A stretch of 64,000 nucleotides of DNA from Liolophura sinensis (Eukaryota > Mollusca > Polyplacophora > Chitonida > Chitonidae). The stretch lies in assembly GCF_032854445.1 (NCBI RefSeq), contig NC_088300.1, forward strand, positions 20,875,608 through 20,939,607, read 5' to 3'. The notes under the pieces were generated by a model. That model saw nothing but the letters and a program-made list of their open reading frames with translations, made no database searches and was not told the origin of the DNA. The first letter of the stretch is position 1. Every line of letters starts with the position of its first letter. This document shows, in pieces, positions 54,032 to 64,000 of this stretch. A program made the translations under genes and the position numbers.

Positions 54032-56514
54032 ACCCTGATTTCTGTGACAACTCCACTGGCCCATGTATCAGATCAGATCAACTGTACTTGCTTGTGCAAT
54101 GCTATACCCTATACATGCCATATAAACAGGAAAGACTGGAAACGCCGTTCTGCTCAATGGACTCGAAATGAAGAACCCTGGAGCCAGTTTTGACACATCT
54201 CCTGTATTCATCACATCCAACACATTCTGTCGTTTACGCGTTCAGTGTACATTGAAAAAAAAATTAATCTGCGAATTTTAACAAAAAGTCTGTTGTCAGA
54301 GTGATGCAAGAATGTATTCTGTTATTATAACATAATATTCTGTCATATTCAACAGTCTAATAGAATACATGTACTTATGCTGAACTGATAGAATGTGTGT
54401 GTTATATTTAACAGAAAAATCTGCTGCAATAGCAGAATACATTCTACCATCACTTTCTGTTAAAATTAACAGATTACAGGTTTTTTTGTGTAGGCGCATT
54501 TCTACTATAAAAGGTACATTAGTCGGGCTGGCGTTTCCTCCCTTCTTAGTGTAACACCAAGTGTACAGGATGTAGATGTGGCATGGTATCTGCGTGCGAT
54601 CTACTGATTTGATACAAGGGCCTGTGGACACCACAATCATTGAGTCCTAACATTAGTTACATGGTTACTCAGTGATTGGATACACAAATATGTACTGTCA
54701 GTAATCCTCATATTTGACGAGTAACCATGTAACGAATTTATCCTGCAAAGGCCCATCAATTCAGTGCAGATCAATGACCGATGTACAGGTGAATCGCTTC
54801 AGCGATGTGGCCACTGCGCAACACAACAAACGGAGATAGCCTACTCAGCTGGCACATTTGACATCGTCTGCGGGATTCGAGCATATATCTGTACACCACG
54901 TTAACGTTGTTGTCAAATGAAAAGCAGGGCATTTTATCTGATGCGGGATAAAAGAGGAAACTATACGTATGGGCCAAAATGTTACTTAGAAAATTTCGAG
55001 CATGCAGCAACTCTGTTGAACAATATCTGTTCAGATCTTTTTATTCTAAAATAGGGGCCTATATTGTTGTAATCTGTGGTTCAATTATTCGAAACATGCT
55101 TAGGATGGCATGAAAGTCATGTAGGGCCTATAACAACTCCCTTAAGTACTCAGATGTGTGTTTGATCTCTGGCTTGTTGGAACTTCAACTTTTTAACGCA
55201 GTTAACATATACTTTGATAGCTTTATCTCTGGATGTTAGCCCCACATAACATTGTTTATATGGACATATTTTTCTGTGTGAAAAAAAAAGTATCAATATT
55301 AATAATCAAACAATAATCAACCGACCAGAGGCAGCGTGTTTCTATTCCATGGACAATGCCTACTTAACAAAAGCACTCAAGAGCATAACGGTCACCACTA
55401 TAGTTAAAAAATGTTAAGACTAATCCACACATGAAATGAATGACATGACTCACTGTCCACAGACACTTCTTGTCCTGTTCCAAAACAAAATGCAATGACA
55501 CGCACTCTGATCCACAAGTAAACAGAAGAGACATGCACATGGCCTATGACAATGATATATTTATTTGTAATGGCAAGCACCCACGTGCCTATTACTGCAC
55601 AGCAGAAAATGAACAGCAATGAACGAACCACAACAACGTTATCCATGTTATTCACCCATACATGTACGTCATAACATACATGTTATGCATTTCAAAAGTG
55701 GAAACCAGAGTTGAGAGTCAAAATATTATCTATGTGCTTAATATATACAATTCTACACATGTGTTTTCAAAGGCCATAAACATTTAATATTTTAATATCT
55801 TATCAAAAACGTTTACCAGGCAAAACAAGAAAGAAAACAGACCCTATTCCACAAGGCAATCTTATTTCTACTCTGCCCTCTTTATTACAATCACAGGAGA
55901 CATGGTGATTTGACCATAGATGACTTATAATGCAGGAATTATAGGAACTATGATGTCAGGAATATAGCTCGGTAACAATTAAAGTACGCTTCATTAAAGC
56001 AACAGACAGTTGAAAAGTAAGAAACAGAAGAGCTAACAATTTGGCACAATGATAGTGTACAGTGTGTATAAGGCATCTTATGTATTTTATACTAAATGAT
56101 AATCTACTAGAACGAATTATTACATGTACATACATGTATTTGTAATAACTTAAAGAAAAACCTGTCTGTTCAATGTTATTATTCTCCCATATCACAGCTA
56201 GTCCAGTCTTTGTCAATCTATCACATATCATTTTATTCTACAACACTCATTGTGTAGTACCTACATGTAGGCAGGCCTAGCTGTCTTGTATGATGTAACA
56301 GTATTTACTGCATTGAATACATGTTTATATATGTTTATTATCTCATGGTCTAAGCATAACACATATCCAAATTGATAAAGTTATCTACAAAATACAATTA
56401 TGCATGCAGATCGTTAATACCGGTACCTACCTAATTCTCCAACTGAAAACAGAGGTTCTATTTACACAAGATGCTTCCCGAGTAAACAGATCAATGTATA
56501 TGACAATTACTGTA
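54032..56514. other. Intergenic, no gene recognised
   Basis: 54260-54490 is rich in CTGTTA/TAACAG words and short inverted repeats such as CTGTTAAAATTAACAG, and could be a decayed non-autonomous element. The rest is AT-rich without supported genes. A possible AATAAA on the minus strand at 56334-56339 could serve the DHX57 gene. Confidence 0.45.
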
Positions 56515-57259
56515 ACTTTCCAATGGTGTTGATGATCTTACTGCCTCGTGGACAGGTGACCAGTTTGGACTGAAAGTCTACTGAGGAAGGGTGAATATAA
56601 CTTGATCACTGTTTAGACACCAACTTTCCAGTGGTGTTGATGATCTTACTGCCTCGTGGACAGGTGACCAGTTTGGACTGAAAGTTTACTAAGGAAGGGT
56701 GAAGATTTCCTTCATCACTGTGTAGACACCAACTTCCCAATGGTGTTGATGATCTTACTGTCTTGTGGACAGGTGACCAGCATGGACTGAAAGTTTACTA
56801 AGGAAGGGTGAAGACTGCCTTCATCATTGTGTAGACACCAACTTCACAATGGTGTTGATGATCTTACTGCCTCATGGACAGGTGACCAGATTGGACTCAA
56901 AGTTTACTAAGGAAGGGTGAAGACTGCCTTCATCATTGTGTAGACACCAACTTCACAATGGTGTTGATGATCTTACTGCCTCGTGGACAGGTGACCAGCT
57001 TGGACTGAAAGTTTACTAAGGAAGGGTGAAGACTGCCTTCATCATTGTGTAGACACCAACTTCACAATGGTGTTGATGATCTTACTGCCTCGTGGACATG
57101 TGGCCAGCTTGGACAGAAAGTTTACTAAGGAAGGGTGAAGACTGCCTTCATCATTGTGTAGACACCAACTACACAATGGTGTTGATGATCTTACTGTCTT
57201 GTGGACAGGTGACCAGCTTGGACTGAAAGTTTACTAAGGAAGGGTGAAGACTGCCTTCA
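56515..57259 (-). repeat. 109-bp minisatellite made from two DHX57 exons
   Basis: Seven tandem copies directly downstream of the DHX57 stop codon; the eighth is the true last exon. The GATGATCTT word starts at 56531, 56639, 56748, 56857, 56966, 57075, 57184 and 57293. On the gene strand, each unit joins a piece like exon 10 (TCACCCTTCCTTAGTAAACT plus TTCAG) to the last exon's TCPRGSKIINTIVKLVSTQ-stop segment. A CTTTCAG acceptor-like end lies at the join. If transcribed, the copies lie in the 3' UTR. Confidence 0.88.
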
Positions 57260-57403
57260 TCATTGTGTAGACACCAACTTCACAATGGTGTTGATGATCT
57301 TACTGCCTCGTGGACATGTGGCCAGATCAATGTTAGGGTTCCTTATCTTATCTTCCAGTAACTCATCCAACTCATGACGAAGTTCCTTCACAAGTTCAGC
57401 GAT
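57260..57403 (-). CDS. DHX57: DHX57 last coding exon and stop
   Basis: 144 nt, acceptor CTTGGCAG. It encodes IAELVKELRHELDELLEDKI and RNPNIDLATCPRGSKIINTI, ending STQ-TGA at 57260-57262. The length and tail match the family's usual C-terminus. Confidence 0.92.
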   Translation of the reverse strand: MAELVKELRHELDELLEDKIRNPNIDLATCPRGSKIINTIVKLVSTQ

Positions 57404-60400
57404 CTGCCAAGAAAAAAATACAAAAAAGTTTCTTCATTTTAATAACCAGAAATGTGTTTGCACTTTTATCAAATCTCCAAAAAAAGCTATATGTTGACTC
57501 TTCGTCTGCAATCATGGAGCTGTTCTGTATAATACACAAACATTTATACAGGCGTATGTGGTAGTATAGACAGTATCTGCCCTAAAAAGTCATCATATCA
57601 CTTTCATGTTTCCAGTACAACGTCATTCTGTATGTTCCTTCCAAGCCTTTCTATGACAAATACAATTCATGCCTGAAAACATGGGAGAAGATAAAGAACA
57701 TCCATGTATACTGGTTACTGAGAGGTGTAAAATTTATTTGTATATCTGTGGGTGTGGTCGCTGCTCACTGGATTTTCCTGTGGAGCATGAGCAATGGCAG
57801 AGGCACTGCATAATACACATGTTATATTATTTGATAAACACATCGAACTGGAAACCTTTCAAATAGATATGCATATATAAAGTAATAGTGATGTAAAAGC
57901 AGGGAAAATACCTGAAATGGATATCAAGTCCTGTAACTACTCCCCGTTTTAACACGGGCAAAAAAAAAACAAAAAAAAAAAAACACATGAAATAGCTTAA
58001 ATGAAAAAAAGGCAAAAGCCTGAGAATTTATGTCATTTCATATACAAACCTGATGAGAGGCAGCCTGGAAGCGGATCCAGCCCTCATCCACCGACAACAC
58101 AAAGTTCCCCTTTTTCAGATCCACAGATATGTTTCCTCCTCCAAACAGCAGCAGTGGATAGACGGATACCATGGTGGAGTCTCGGATAAACACCTGTGTC
58201 AGTAACAGCAATGTGAGTGACAAATGAAATCATTTTTATTATCTCTACACTAAGGCTGGTTCAATGCAGTAAATGCAATTTATACTGGATTAAGCAGCTA
58301 TCAATCATGTCCATAAAATTTGCCTGGTTTGGATAAGCTGACGTTATTTTCTTCTGCAAATGCTTTACTGATACAAACACTGATTATTCTTGACAAATGC
58401 TAATATATGTACAAGTGAAATGATAGATGTGGATTTACTGCAAATTTTGACTAAATGAAAAATCGTTTAGAAAAACAAGTGGTAAAGAGGTACCTTCCTT
58501 TCTATTATTCTCACCTTTGATGTTTTCACTTTTTCATGATAGACGAGGTAAGGACTGTCATAGTACCTCACCTGAAAGTTTACTGAGGAAGGGTGAAGGT
58601 GTACCTGAAAATGTAACAGCTAACTGTACAACTGTCAGTACAACTATTTCACATCATGTAATAAAAAAGGAAAAAAGAAAAAAAAAACCCAATGAAGCAG
58701 AATACTTAATTGCCACATTCAACAATCCACTTTCAAGAAGCAAACTTTAACATGAATTCACCCCTGCCCTCACTGTAAGCAAATTACTTACATAACCATC
58801 ATCTTTAGTTTTAAACTTCAATTCTTCTGGTTTTGGAAGCCTTGGAACTGCCCCTGTGATAGAGAAATCATGGTAATTTTCTCAGTAAACAAGAAAAATT
58901 GGTTAAGAATAATGAAATTATAAACGTACATGCACTGAAAATCAAGACAGGTTTGCCATTAACATATTATCAAAATTATTTCTGAAACAGCACTTTGCTA
59001 AGAGGTACTGACTAGGCTTTTTCTGAAGACAACTGGTAAATACAGCCTGGTATTTTAAGCCGTCACAAGTAGCTCCATGTGGATAGTGATACAGCTTTTG
59101 TTGCTGGGGATGATGTTCTTATTGTCAAAACATTCAGTTTAGAAATCTTGCATTTTCTCTTGCAGCTTGAGTACACATCACTTATTTTTCCTCTTATCAT
59201 GCATATAATACAACTGCAGGTTATTAAAAGCAGGCAAAGATGCAAATATGTCATCTAAGACAGCACATCTTGAATTCTCAAAATCTCCTAATTTCGATAC
59301 CACGTGTACAAACTCAACATGTAAAAAAGGGTTGTAAAATTACTTTCCCCACACAAATGTGCATGTAGTTTACCCTGATGCTATATAAAACAAAACAGTT
59401 CAGCAAGATGCAAACTGTTAAAACCATCAGAATGCTGGGAGCTTACCGGCACTGCCCTGGCTGAACTTTGCCTCAGGGGTCATCACCTTGACAACATTAG
59501 GATACAGAGCTCCCACCAAAATGGCTGCTACAAGTTTTAGGTTGTTACTGTTTCTGTTAGCCTGAAGTTCACAGAAAATATATTAAGTAGCTGTAGTGCT
59601 TTTGTACTTTGTCTAAACAGTGTATTCTGTCAGTCAACAATATGAATACTGCAATAAAAAAAGCTAAACAGTTTAGATCAATATGTGTAACTAACTATTA
59701 AGGTATGTAAATTTCAGACTTTCAGCTTTCAGTCTAACAGTCAAAAGAACCAGTCAGTTCCCGCACCCCATCTCTTACAGTCTCCATGACACATCCAATA
59801 TCAGACAACATCTCCACACTGACTTGCCTCTGTGCCAGTCAGTTCTGTCACCCCATCTTCTGTCCCTGGCTGCCCTTCCAGTACATCCCTTATAGTTAGA
59901 CCCTCCCTAACACCCAATACCAGACAACAGTTCCACAGGGGACTAGACCTCTGTACCAGTCAGCTCTCTCACCTCATCTCCTCCACCCCTGATCAACTGC
60001 TCCACCTTCCTCAGAGTTAGACCCTCCCTGACACACCCAATATCAGACAACAGCTCCACACTAACTCACCTCAGTACCCACACACAATCCCGTCCGTCCC
60101 TGACTGCCCGCTCCACATCATTTACAGTTTTACCCTCTCTCACACACTCAATATCAGACAACAGCTCCACACTAACTCAGCACCCTCACATGATCACGTC
60201 CGTCCCTGACTGCCAGCACCACAACATTTACAGTTGTACCTTCTCTCACACACTCAATATCAGACAACAGCTCCAAACTAACTCACCTCTGTACCAGTCA
60301 GTTCCCTCACACGATACCCTTTGTCCCTGGCATCTCGCTCCATCACTCCCACAGTAAGATCTTCCCTGACAAACCCAATGTGAGACAACAGCTCCACACT

Positions 60401-63385
60401 GACTCACCCTGTCCCTGGCTGCCTGCTCTGCATCTCTCAAGGTCACACACACTCTGACACACCCAATATTAGATAACAGCTCCACACTTGACTCACCTCA
60501 GTACCAGTCAGTTCCCTCACCCCATCTCCTCCATTCCTGGCTGCCCGTTCCACATCCCTCACAGTCAGACCCTCCCTGACAAACCCAATATCAGACAACA
60601 GCTCCACAAACTGTTGTTTCATGCTTGCTAACATCTTAAACAGAAAAAAAGCAAAACACTTTCATTTTACACTGTAAATTCCATTTAATACTGCTGGCTG
60701 ACAAAGCTATTTTGGGCATGCCATCTGTAAAAATTGGATTTAAACTTTGTATGCAGTATAAACATTGTTAATATGGGTCTATTCAAATAAACAGTACGTG
60801 GAGAAGGTATGAATGAAAGGTACGTGTACAAGAGGATATCAACATGATGATTAGATAAAACCATAACTCGTAATTAAACGAAAAATAGGAAAAAAAAATT
60901 ATTGACTATCCGACTTTACCTGCAAAGTCTTCATTGACAGAAAGTTTTCTCTACAGAAGCTGAAGGCCTCTTTAGAACCATGCTTCTTCTTGACTTCCAA
61001 CCATTCCTGAAATCATACACCAATTATCTTACTTGTGAAAATATCTCAATCAATGAAGGTGGAAGGCAGAAAAACCAACGCCCAGTGCAAAATGAGGAAA
61101 AGTGATTCTGTTTTTTTGCGTGCAAACCCATTACAACCTACCAGAGAGCCAATAAAACATTCTTACCAGTAATGGTCAATGACAAAACCTTTCTTGCTAT
61201 TTTATCTGACATCTCATAAAGAATCTCATTATTAAGTATTCTAAAATTGAACATCAATAAATTTGTGTAGTCTACTTACATGTTTTTGTTCATTGACGAT
61301 GGACATTTGATGATGCACACAAAATCAAAATAATTTTTTTGAGATGTCTTCTTTGAGAAAACAACCAAGTTTTAATCAACCTAGGTGGAACATAAATTCA
61401 CTTACCACATACATGTACATGTACAATGACAAAATGGCTTCCCTACCTTGTAGCCATTCAGCATAGTCAGGTGGTCAGAGTTACCAAGAGCAAATTCTAA
61501 TTTCTGATTGGTAGCCTCTTCCTTCTTTCCGAAGGGAGATACCTGTGAGCAAAACAGGTGTCTTTTGAGGCGAGGGAAGTCAAACTCGAGTGCAAATATA
61601 TATAATTTTTTTTTCTTTTTTTTTCAAAACTATGTATTAACCATCAGAGTACCACTGTATAGAGATTACAGACAAATTCCCAATTATATCCATTTGATAA
61701 TTTTACTACATGTGTATAATTAAACGAAATAAATGTAAATGTGACACATTGTATTCTTCGGTGTACGGCAGTATCCATCCACTTCCTGTTAAATATGATC
61801 ATTAAAAATCAGAGCAATATGTCCCTTAACTGTAAATTTGTCACAACACAGATACCTGACAATGTGTTTCACACTTACAAAAGGTGATTTAAAGCTCAGG
61901 GTAGCTGCAATGGTGAGAGCTGGGTCCAAGCAGCGGAATATTGCTCCAAACAACATCAACTTGCCAATTCTAGAGAAGTCAAAAATATAACGTTGAACAT
62001 CAATTGCTTACTCTTTGAAAGGATTCATCAGCAAATCTAATTATCAACATTTTACCTCAGTATGTTTCTTATCTATACTGTGTAACTCTGAAAATGTCAA
62101 ATTAACACAATTGCTATGGAGATCAAATTCCAACTCTAAGAGAATGGCTGAAATTACTGAAAAACATGTGGTATGCTGTACAGACTACTGATAAAGGTAA
62201 TCACAGCATCATGAACATGTACAATACCATCATAGCTTTAATAAAACTTTTTAGAAGTAATGTTCTTGTTTATTACAATAGTAGATAACAACACTCACCT
62301 GACATCTACTGGCAATGAGCCAAGGTGATACCCGAGGGGCGTTAACTCCTAAAACGAAAAAAATTAAAAGAATTCATAAAAATCTACATGCCATGGTGAC
62401 CATTTAAAACCAATGCATGGATCAAACTCGTTTTCAAACTAGAACTATATGACTGTAATGTATATAACATTACAGAGACCTATTGTGCAGAAACCAACAA
62501 CGAATCAGAATCAAGTAAATCCTCTCCAAAAGAACTTTTCCTTTCCACATGTCCTTTCCCTCTCCAGAAGACCCTTCCCTCTCCAAATGACCTTTCTCTC
62601 ATCAGATGACCCTTCCCTCTCCAGAAGACCCTTCACTCTCCAGAAGATCCTCTACTCTCCAGATGACCATTCCCTCACCGGAAGACCCTTTCCCTCTCCA
62701 GAACACCCTTCCCTCTCAAAAAGACCTTACACCCACTGGGAGACCCTTCCCTCATCAAAAGATCCTTTCCTCACCAGAATCTATACATCGAAACAGACAT
62801 TCGTACACCAGCTGTCAACCACTAAGGACGTAAGAAGATCTTTCCCTCTCCAGAAAACCACATTCCATCACCAGAGGACCCTTCCTGCTCCAGAAGGTCC
62901 TAACCTCACCACATGGCCCTAAGCTTTTCAGACAGCCTTATCCCCTCAAGAAGACTCACCCCATCCACATCCAGAGCACCAAGATCTTGAAGCCGCTTTA
63001 TAGCACACTGGATGGATTCCATGGCTGGTGGTTCCACTATCTTGTTCAGGACATCCTGAAAGATACAGCACAGAGCCTGACCACTGTTTTCTACATTATA
63101 CTGGCCATGTCACACCAGAGGCCTGTCTAGTTATATTATATGGCCTAAATGGAATGGCATAGCAAAGACATTAGACATTAACACTTGCTTATGATATACA
63201 TAGTCACATGGACATTGATGATACAGAATACTCGCTGGTGAGAAATCTCACTCCAATTTATATTAACACTGATAACTGAAAAATAGCCAGAGATCTGACA
63301 CAACATACCACTGGGTTCTCCTCTTGAAACAAATCTAGCATCTTGATATTGAGGACTATCTGCTCCAATGGAGCTCTCTGGATTT
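57260..63385 (-). CDS. DHX57: ATP-dependent RNA helicase DHX57, C-terminal part (12 exons)
   Basis: Minus-strand gene continuing off the right edge. Exons are 63309-63385, 62960-63055, 62299-62348, 61879-61969, 61447-61542, 60920-61006, 60497-60634, 59447-59561, 58792-58853, 58515-58604, 58050-58193 and 57260-57403. All splice sites are AG/GT and every junction keeps phase, so the gene looks functional. The first six exons encode the helicase-associated HA2 region (LGALDVDG, LTPLGYHLGSLPVDVR, IGKLMLFGAIFRCLDPALTI). The later ones encode ELLSDIGFVREGL and the OB-fold segment (VHLHPSSVNFQV, VFIRDSTMVSVYPLLLFGGG, DEGWIRFQAASHQ). The tail is LATCPRGSKIINTIVKLVSTQ-stop. From memory this matches vertebrate DHX57 almost block for block. 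The ATPase motifs would lie upstream, outside the window. DEAH helicases unwind RNA with ATP; the target RNA of DHX57 is poorly known. Confidence 0.9.
58050..58193 (-). CDS. DHX57: DHX57 exon (VFIRDSTMVSVYPLLLFGGG)
   Basis: 144 nt, acceptor TGACACAG, donor CAG|GTTTGT (weak). The most diagnostic DHX57 block, ending GWIRFQAASHQ. Confidence 0.92.
58515..58604 (-). CDS. DHX57: DHX57 exon (VHLHPSSVNFQVRYYDSPYL)
   Basis: 90 nt, acceptor ATTTTCAG, donor AAG|GTGAGA. Its TCACCCTTCCTCAGTAAACT stretch recurs in the 109-bp repeat past the stop codon. Confidence 0.9.
58792..58853 (-). CDS. DHX57: DHX57 exon (LPKPEELKFKTKDDGY)
   Basis: 62 nt, acceptor TATCACAG, donor TAT|GTAAGT. OB-fold segment. Confidence 0.88.
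59447..59561 (-). CDS. DHX57: DHX57 exon (LVAAILVGALYPNVVKV)
   Basis: 115 nt, acceptor ACTTCAG, donor GCCG|GTAAGC. Start of the OB-fold (OB_NTP_bind) segment, ending MTPEAKFSQGSAG. Confidence 0.9.
59745..60496 (-). repeat. Tandem decayed copies of a DHX57 exon in its intron
   Basis: About seven irregular copies (roughly 85-125 bp) of the exon at 60497-60634. The plus-strand word CCAATATCAGACAAC or a variant recurs about every 110 bp from 59797 to the true exon. Several copies keep the splice-donor sequence, but none was seen with the exon's acceptor. Reading frames are broken, so they are not extra coding exons. Confidence 0.82.
60497..60634 (-). CDS. DHX57: DHX57 exon (QQFVELLSDIGFVREGL), source of intronic repeats
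   Basis: 138 nt, acceptor GTTTAAG, donor GAG|GTGAGT. It encodes MLASMKQQFVELLSDIGFVR and ARNGGDGVRELTGTE. Decayed copies of this exon fill the next intron. Confidence 0.9.
60920..61006 (-). CDS. DHX57: DHX57 exon (EAFSFCRENFLSMKTLQ)
   Basis: 87 nt, acceptor GATTTCAG, donor CAG|GTAAAG. It matches the YNYCRQNFLSGRVLQ block of the family. Confidence 0.9.
61447..61542 (-). CDS. DHX57: DHX57 exon (VSPFGKKEEATNQKLEFALG)
   Basis: 96 nt, acceptor GCTCACAG, donor AAG|GTAGGG. HA2 ratchet region with NSDHLTMLNGYK. Confidence 0.9.
61879..61969 (-). CDS. DHX57: DHX57 exon (IGKLMLFGAIFRCLDPALTI)
   Basis: 91 nt, acceptor CTTCTCTAG, donor TTTT|GTAAGT. HA2 core, ending AATLSFKSPF. Confidence 0.92.
62299..62348 (-). 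CDS. DHX57: DHX57 exon (ELTPLGYHLGSLPVDVR)
   Basis: 50 nt, acceptor GTTTTAG, donor CAG|GTGAGT; the arginine codon is split with the next exon. LTPLGxxLxxLPVDxR is a hallmark of DEAH helicases. Confidence 0.92.
62520..62935. repeat. ~20-bp CCCTTCCCTCTCCAGAAGA minisatellite
   Basis: About 20 imperfect copies in the intron between the second and third visible DHX57 exons. The open frames across it are repeat artefacts. Confidence 0.75.
62960..63055 (-). CDS. DHX57: DHX57 exon (KIVEPPAMESIQCAIKRLQD)
   Basis: 96 nt, acceptor CTTTCAG, donor GGG|GTGAGT. Start of the winged-helix/HA2 region, ending LGALDVDG. Confidence 0.9.
63309..63385 (-). CDS. DHX57: DHX57 exon (IQRAPLEQIVLNIKMLDLF)
   Basis: 77 nt, acceptor TGTCCTCAG, donor GTG|GTATGT. 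It matches the LEEICLRIKILHLF block at the start of the helicase C-terminal extension. The first exon of the gene visible here. Confidence 0.88.
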
Positions 63386-63392
63386 CTGAGGA

Positions 63393-63668
63393 CAGAAATA
63401 ACAAAAGATTTACACACACCAAGGAAAAAAACAACAAAAAATTTATACACACCGAGGAAAAGAACAACACAAGATTTACACACACTGAGGAAAGAATCAA
63501 AGGAAGATTTACACACACTGAGAAAAGAAACAACAGAAGATTTACACACACCAAAGAAAAGAACAAAAGAAGATTTACACACACTGAGGAAAGAAACCAC
63601 ACAAGATTTACACTCACCAGGGAAAGAAACAACAGAAAATTTTCATACACCATGAAAAGACAGAACAA
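63393..63668. repeat. ~32-bp minisatellite (AGATTTACACACACTGAGGA)
   Basis: Eight or nine copies of AACAACAGAAGATTTACACA plus CACTGAGGAAAG, starting at the acceptor of the first visible DHX57 exon and running into its upstream intron. Confidence 0.82.
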
Positions 63669-64000
63669 ATGATTTTCACAAACTGGTCATCCAAATTACA
63701 TATAATTTTAAACTGGTACAGTTTGCTCATGCATGGAAAAGAAACGGCAGTAAGAAAAGGCAGAATGTTTTATCCTATGGTCAGCATTAACTATGAAAAC
63801 AGGGAAAATCCTGACAAAGTCCAGAAAATAAGAGATACCTACACAACTTACCATAACACCATCTAATTAAATAACTAAGTGGCCATGAAACAGACTGACC
63901 CACAACTGTTGGCAGACAGGAAGTGTGAAGATCTCTCTAACATTCAATATCCATTCAACACTGTAATATGTATATACGTATGCTTGGAGTTTTACATCAC
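63669..64000. other. DHX57 intron, nothing recognised
   Basis: Presumed intron between the first visible exon and exons outside the window. No exon with family similarity was seen. Confidence 0.5.

Noticed and set aside
55404-55655. Minus-strand 83-codon frame with a hydrophobic stretch
   Set aside because: A single short frame in AT-rich DNA with no homology, and no splice or promoter context.
59832-60634. Extra in-frame DHX57 exons in the repeated region
   Set aside because: The copies carry frameshifts and lack a matching acceptor; only 60497-60634 joins in phase with its neighbours.
62449-62922. Plus-strand 157-codon frame of RPF/SLS repeats
   Set aside because: Reading through a CCCTCTCCAGA minisatellite in a DHX57 intron.
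63178-63672. Open frames on both strands over the 32-bp repeat
   Set aside because: Repeat artefacts; only the exon at 63309-63385 has homology and splice sites.
63841-63866. Possible micro-exon between AG and GT signals
   Set aside because: An 11-bp exon with no family match is not credible without transcript data.

Overview
The window is animal nuclear DNA. It has split genes with GT-AG introns, tRNA genes with an anticodon-loop intron, LINEs, tRNA-headed SINEs and many minisatellites. The SINE type, the frequent ACATGTA words and the LINE types suggest a spiralian (mollusc, brachiopod or relative). That placement is inference; the sequence names no species.

Left flank, 1-10.4 kb. A minus-strand split gene (coding exons 6823 down to 1754, continuing off the left edge) encodes a class-I SAM-methyltransferase-like protein. 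Its introns hold a 52-bp hairpin minisatellite, a ~39-bp minisatellite and a SINE. Further SINEs, one nested in another, and decayed LINE pieces lie between 7.3 and 10.4 kb.

Centre, 10.4-54.0 kb. The main feature is a tandem array of ~0.97-kb units. Each unit carries one tRNA-Tyr(GUA) gene with a 17-nt intron and one tRNA-Leu(UAA) gene, both on the plus strand. About 20 Tyr genes and 15-17 Leu genes look foldable; the rest are broken, mostly near the array edges. Parts of the array are dimeric higher-order repeats (~2.01 kb at 16-20 kb, ~1.93 kb at 34-38.5 kb). Several non-LTR retrotransposons of L1/Tx1-like type (ORF1 with CCHC knuckles; ORF2 with APE endonuclease, reverse transcriptase and a C-terminal zinc motif) lie inside the array. 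LINE-A (21596-26586) has an intact 1164-residue ORF2. LINE-B (40574-45480) lies inside a tRNA-Leu gene with a 14-bp target duplication. LINE-C (12403-15430) is internally deleted. LINE-D (49045-52411) and LINE-E (52797-53290) belong to a more diverged, decayed family. Two datable insertions were nicked at TT/AA, one of them in the palindromic anticodon loop of tRNA-Leu(UAA).

Right flank, 54-64 kb. A minus-strand gene contains twelve in-phase exons of the C-terminal part of the DEAH-box RNA helicase DHX57 (HA2 region, OB fold, terminal tail with stop). It has two unusual minisatellites built from its own exons: a 109-bp repeat just past the stop that joins pieces of two different exons, and seven decayed copies of one exon in the following intron.

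The two flanking genes are ordinary host genes. The array looks like a concerted-evolution tRNA locus that has repeatedly taken LINE insertions.
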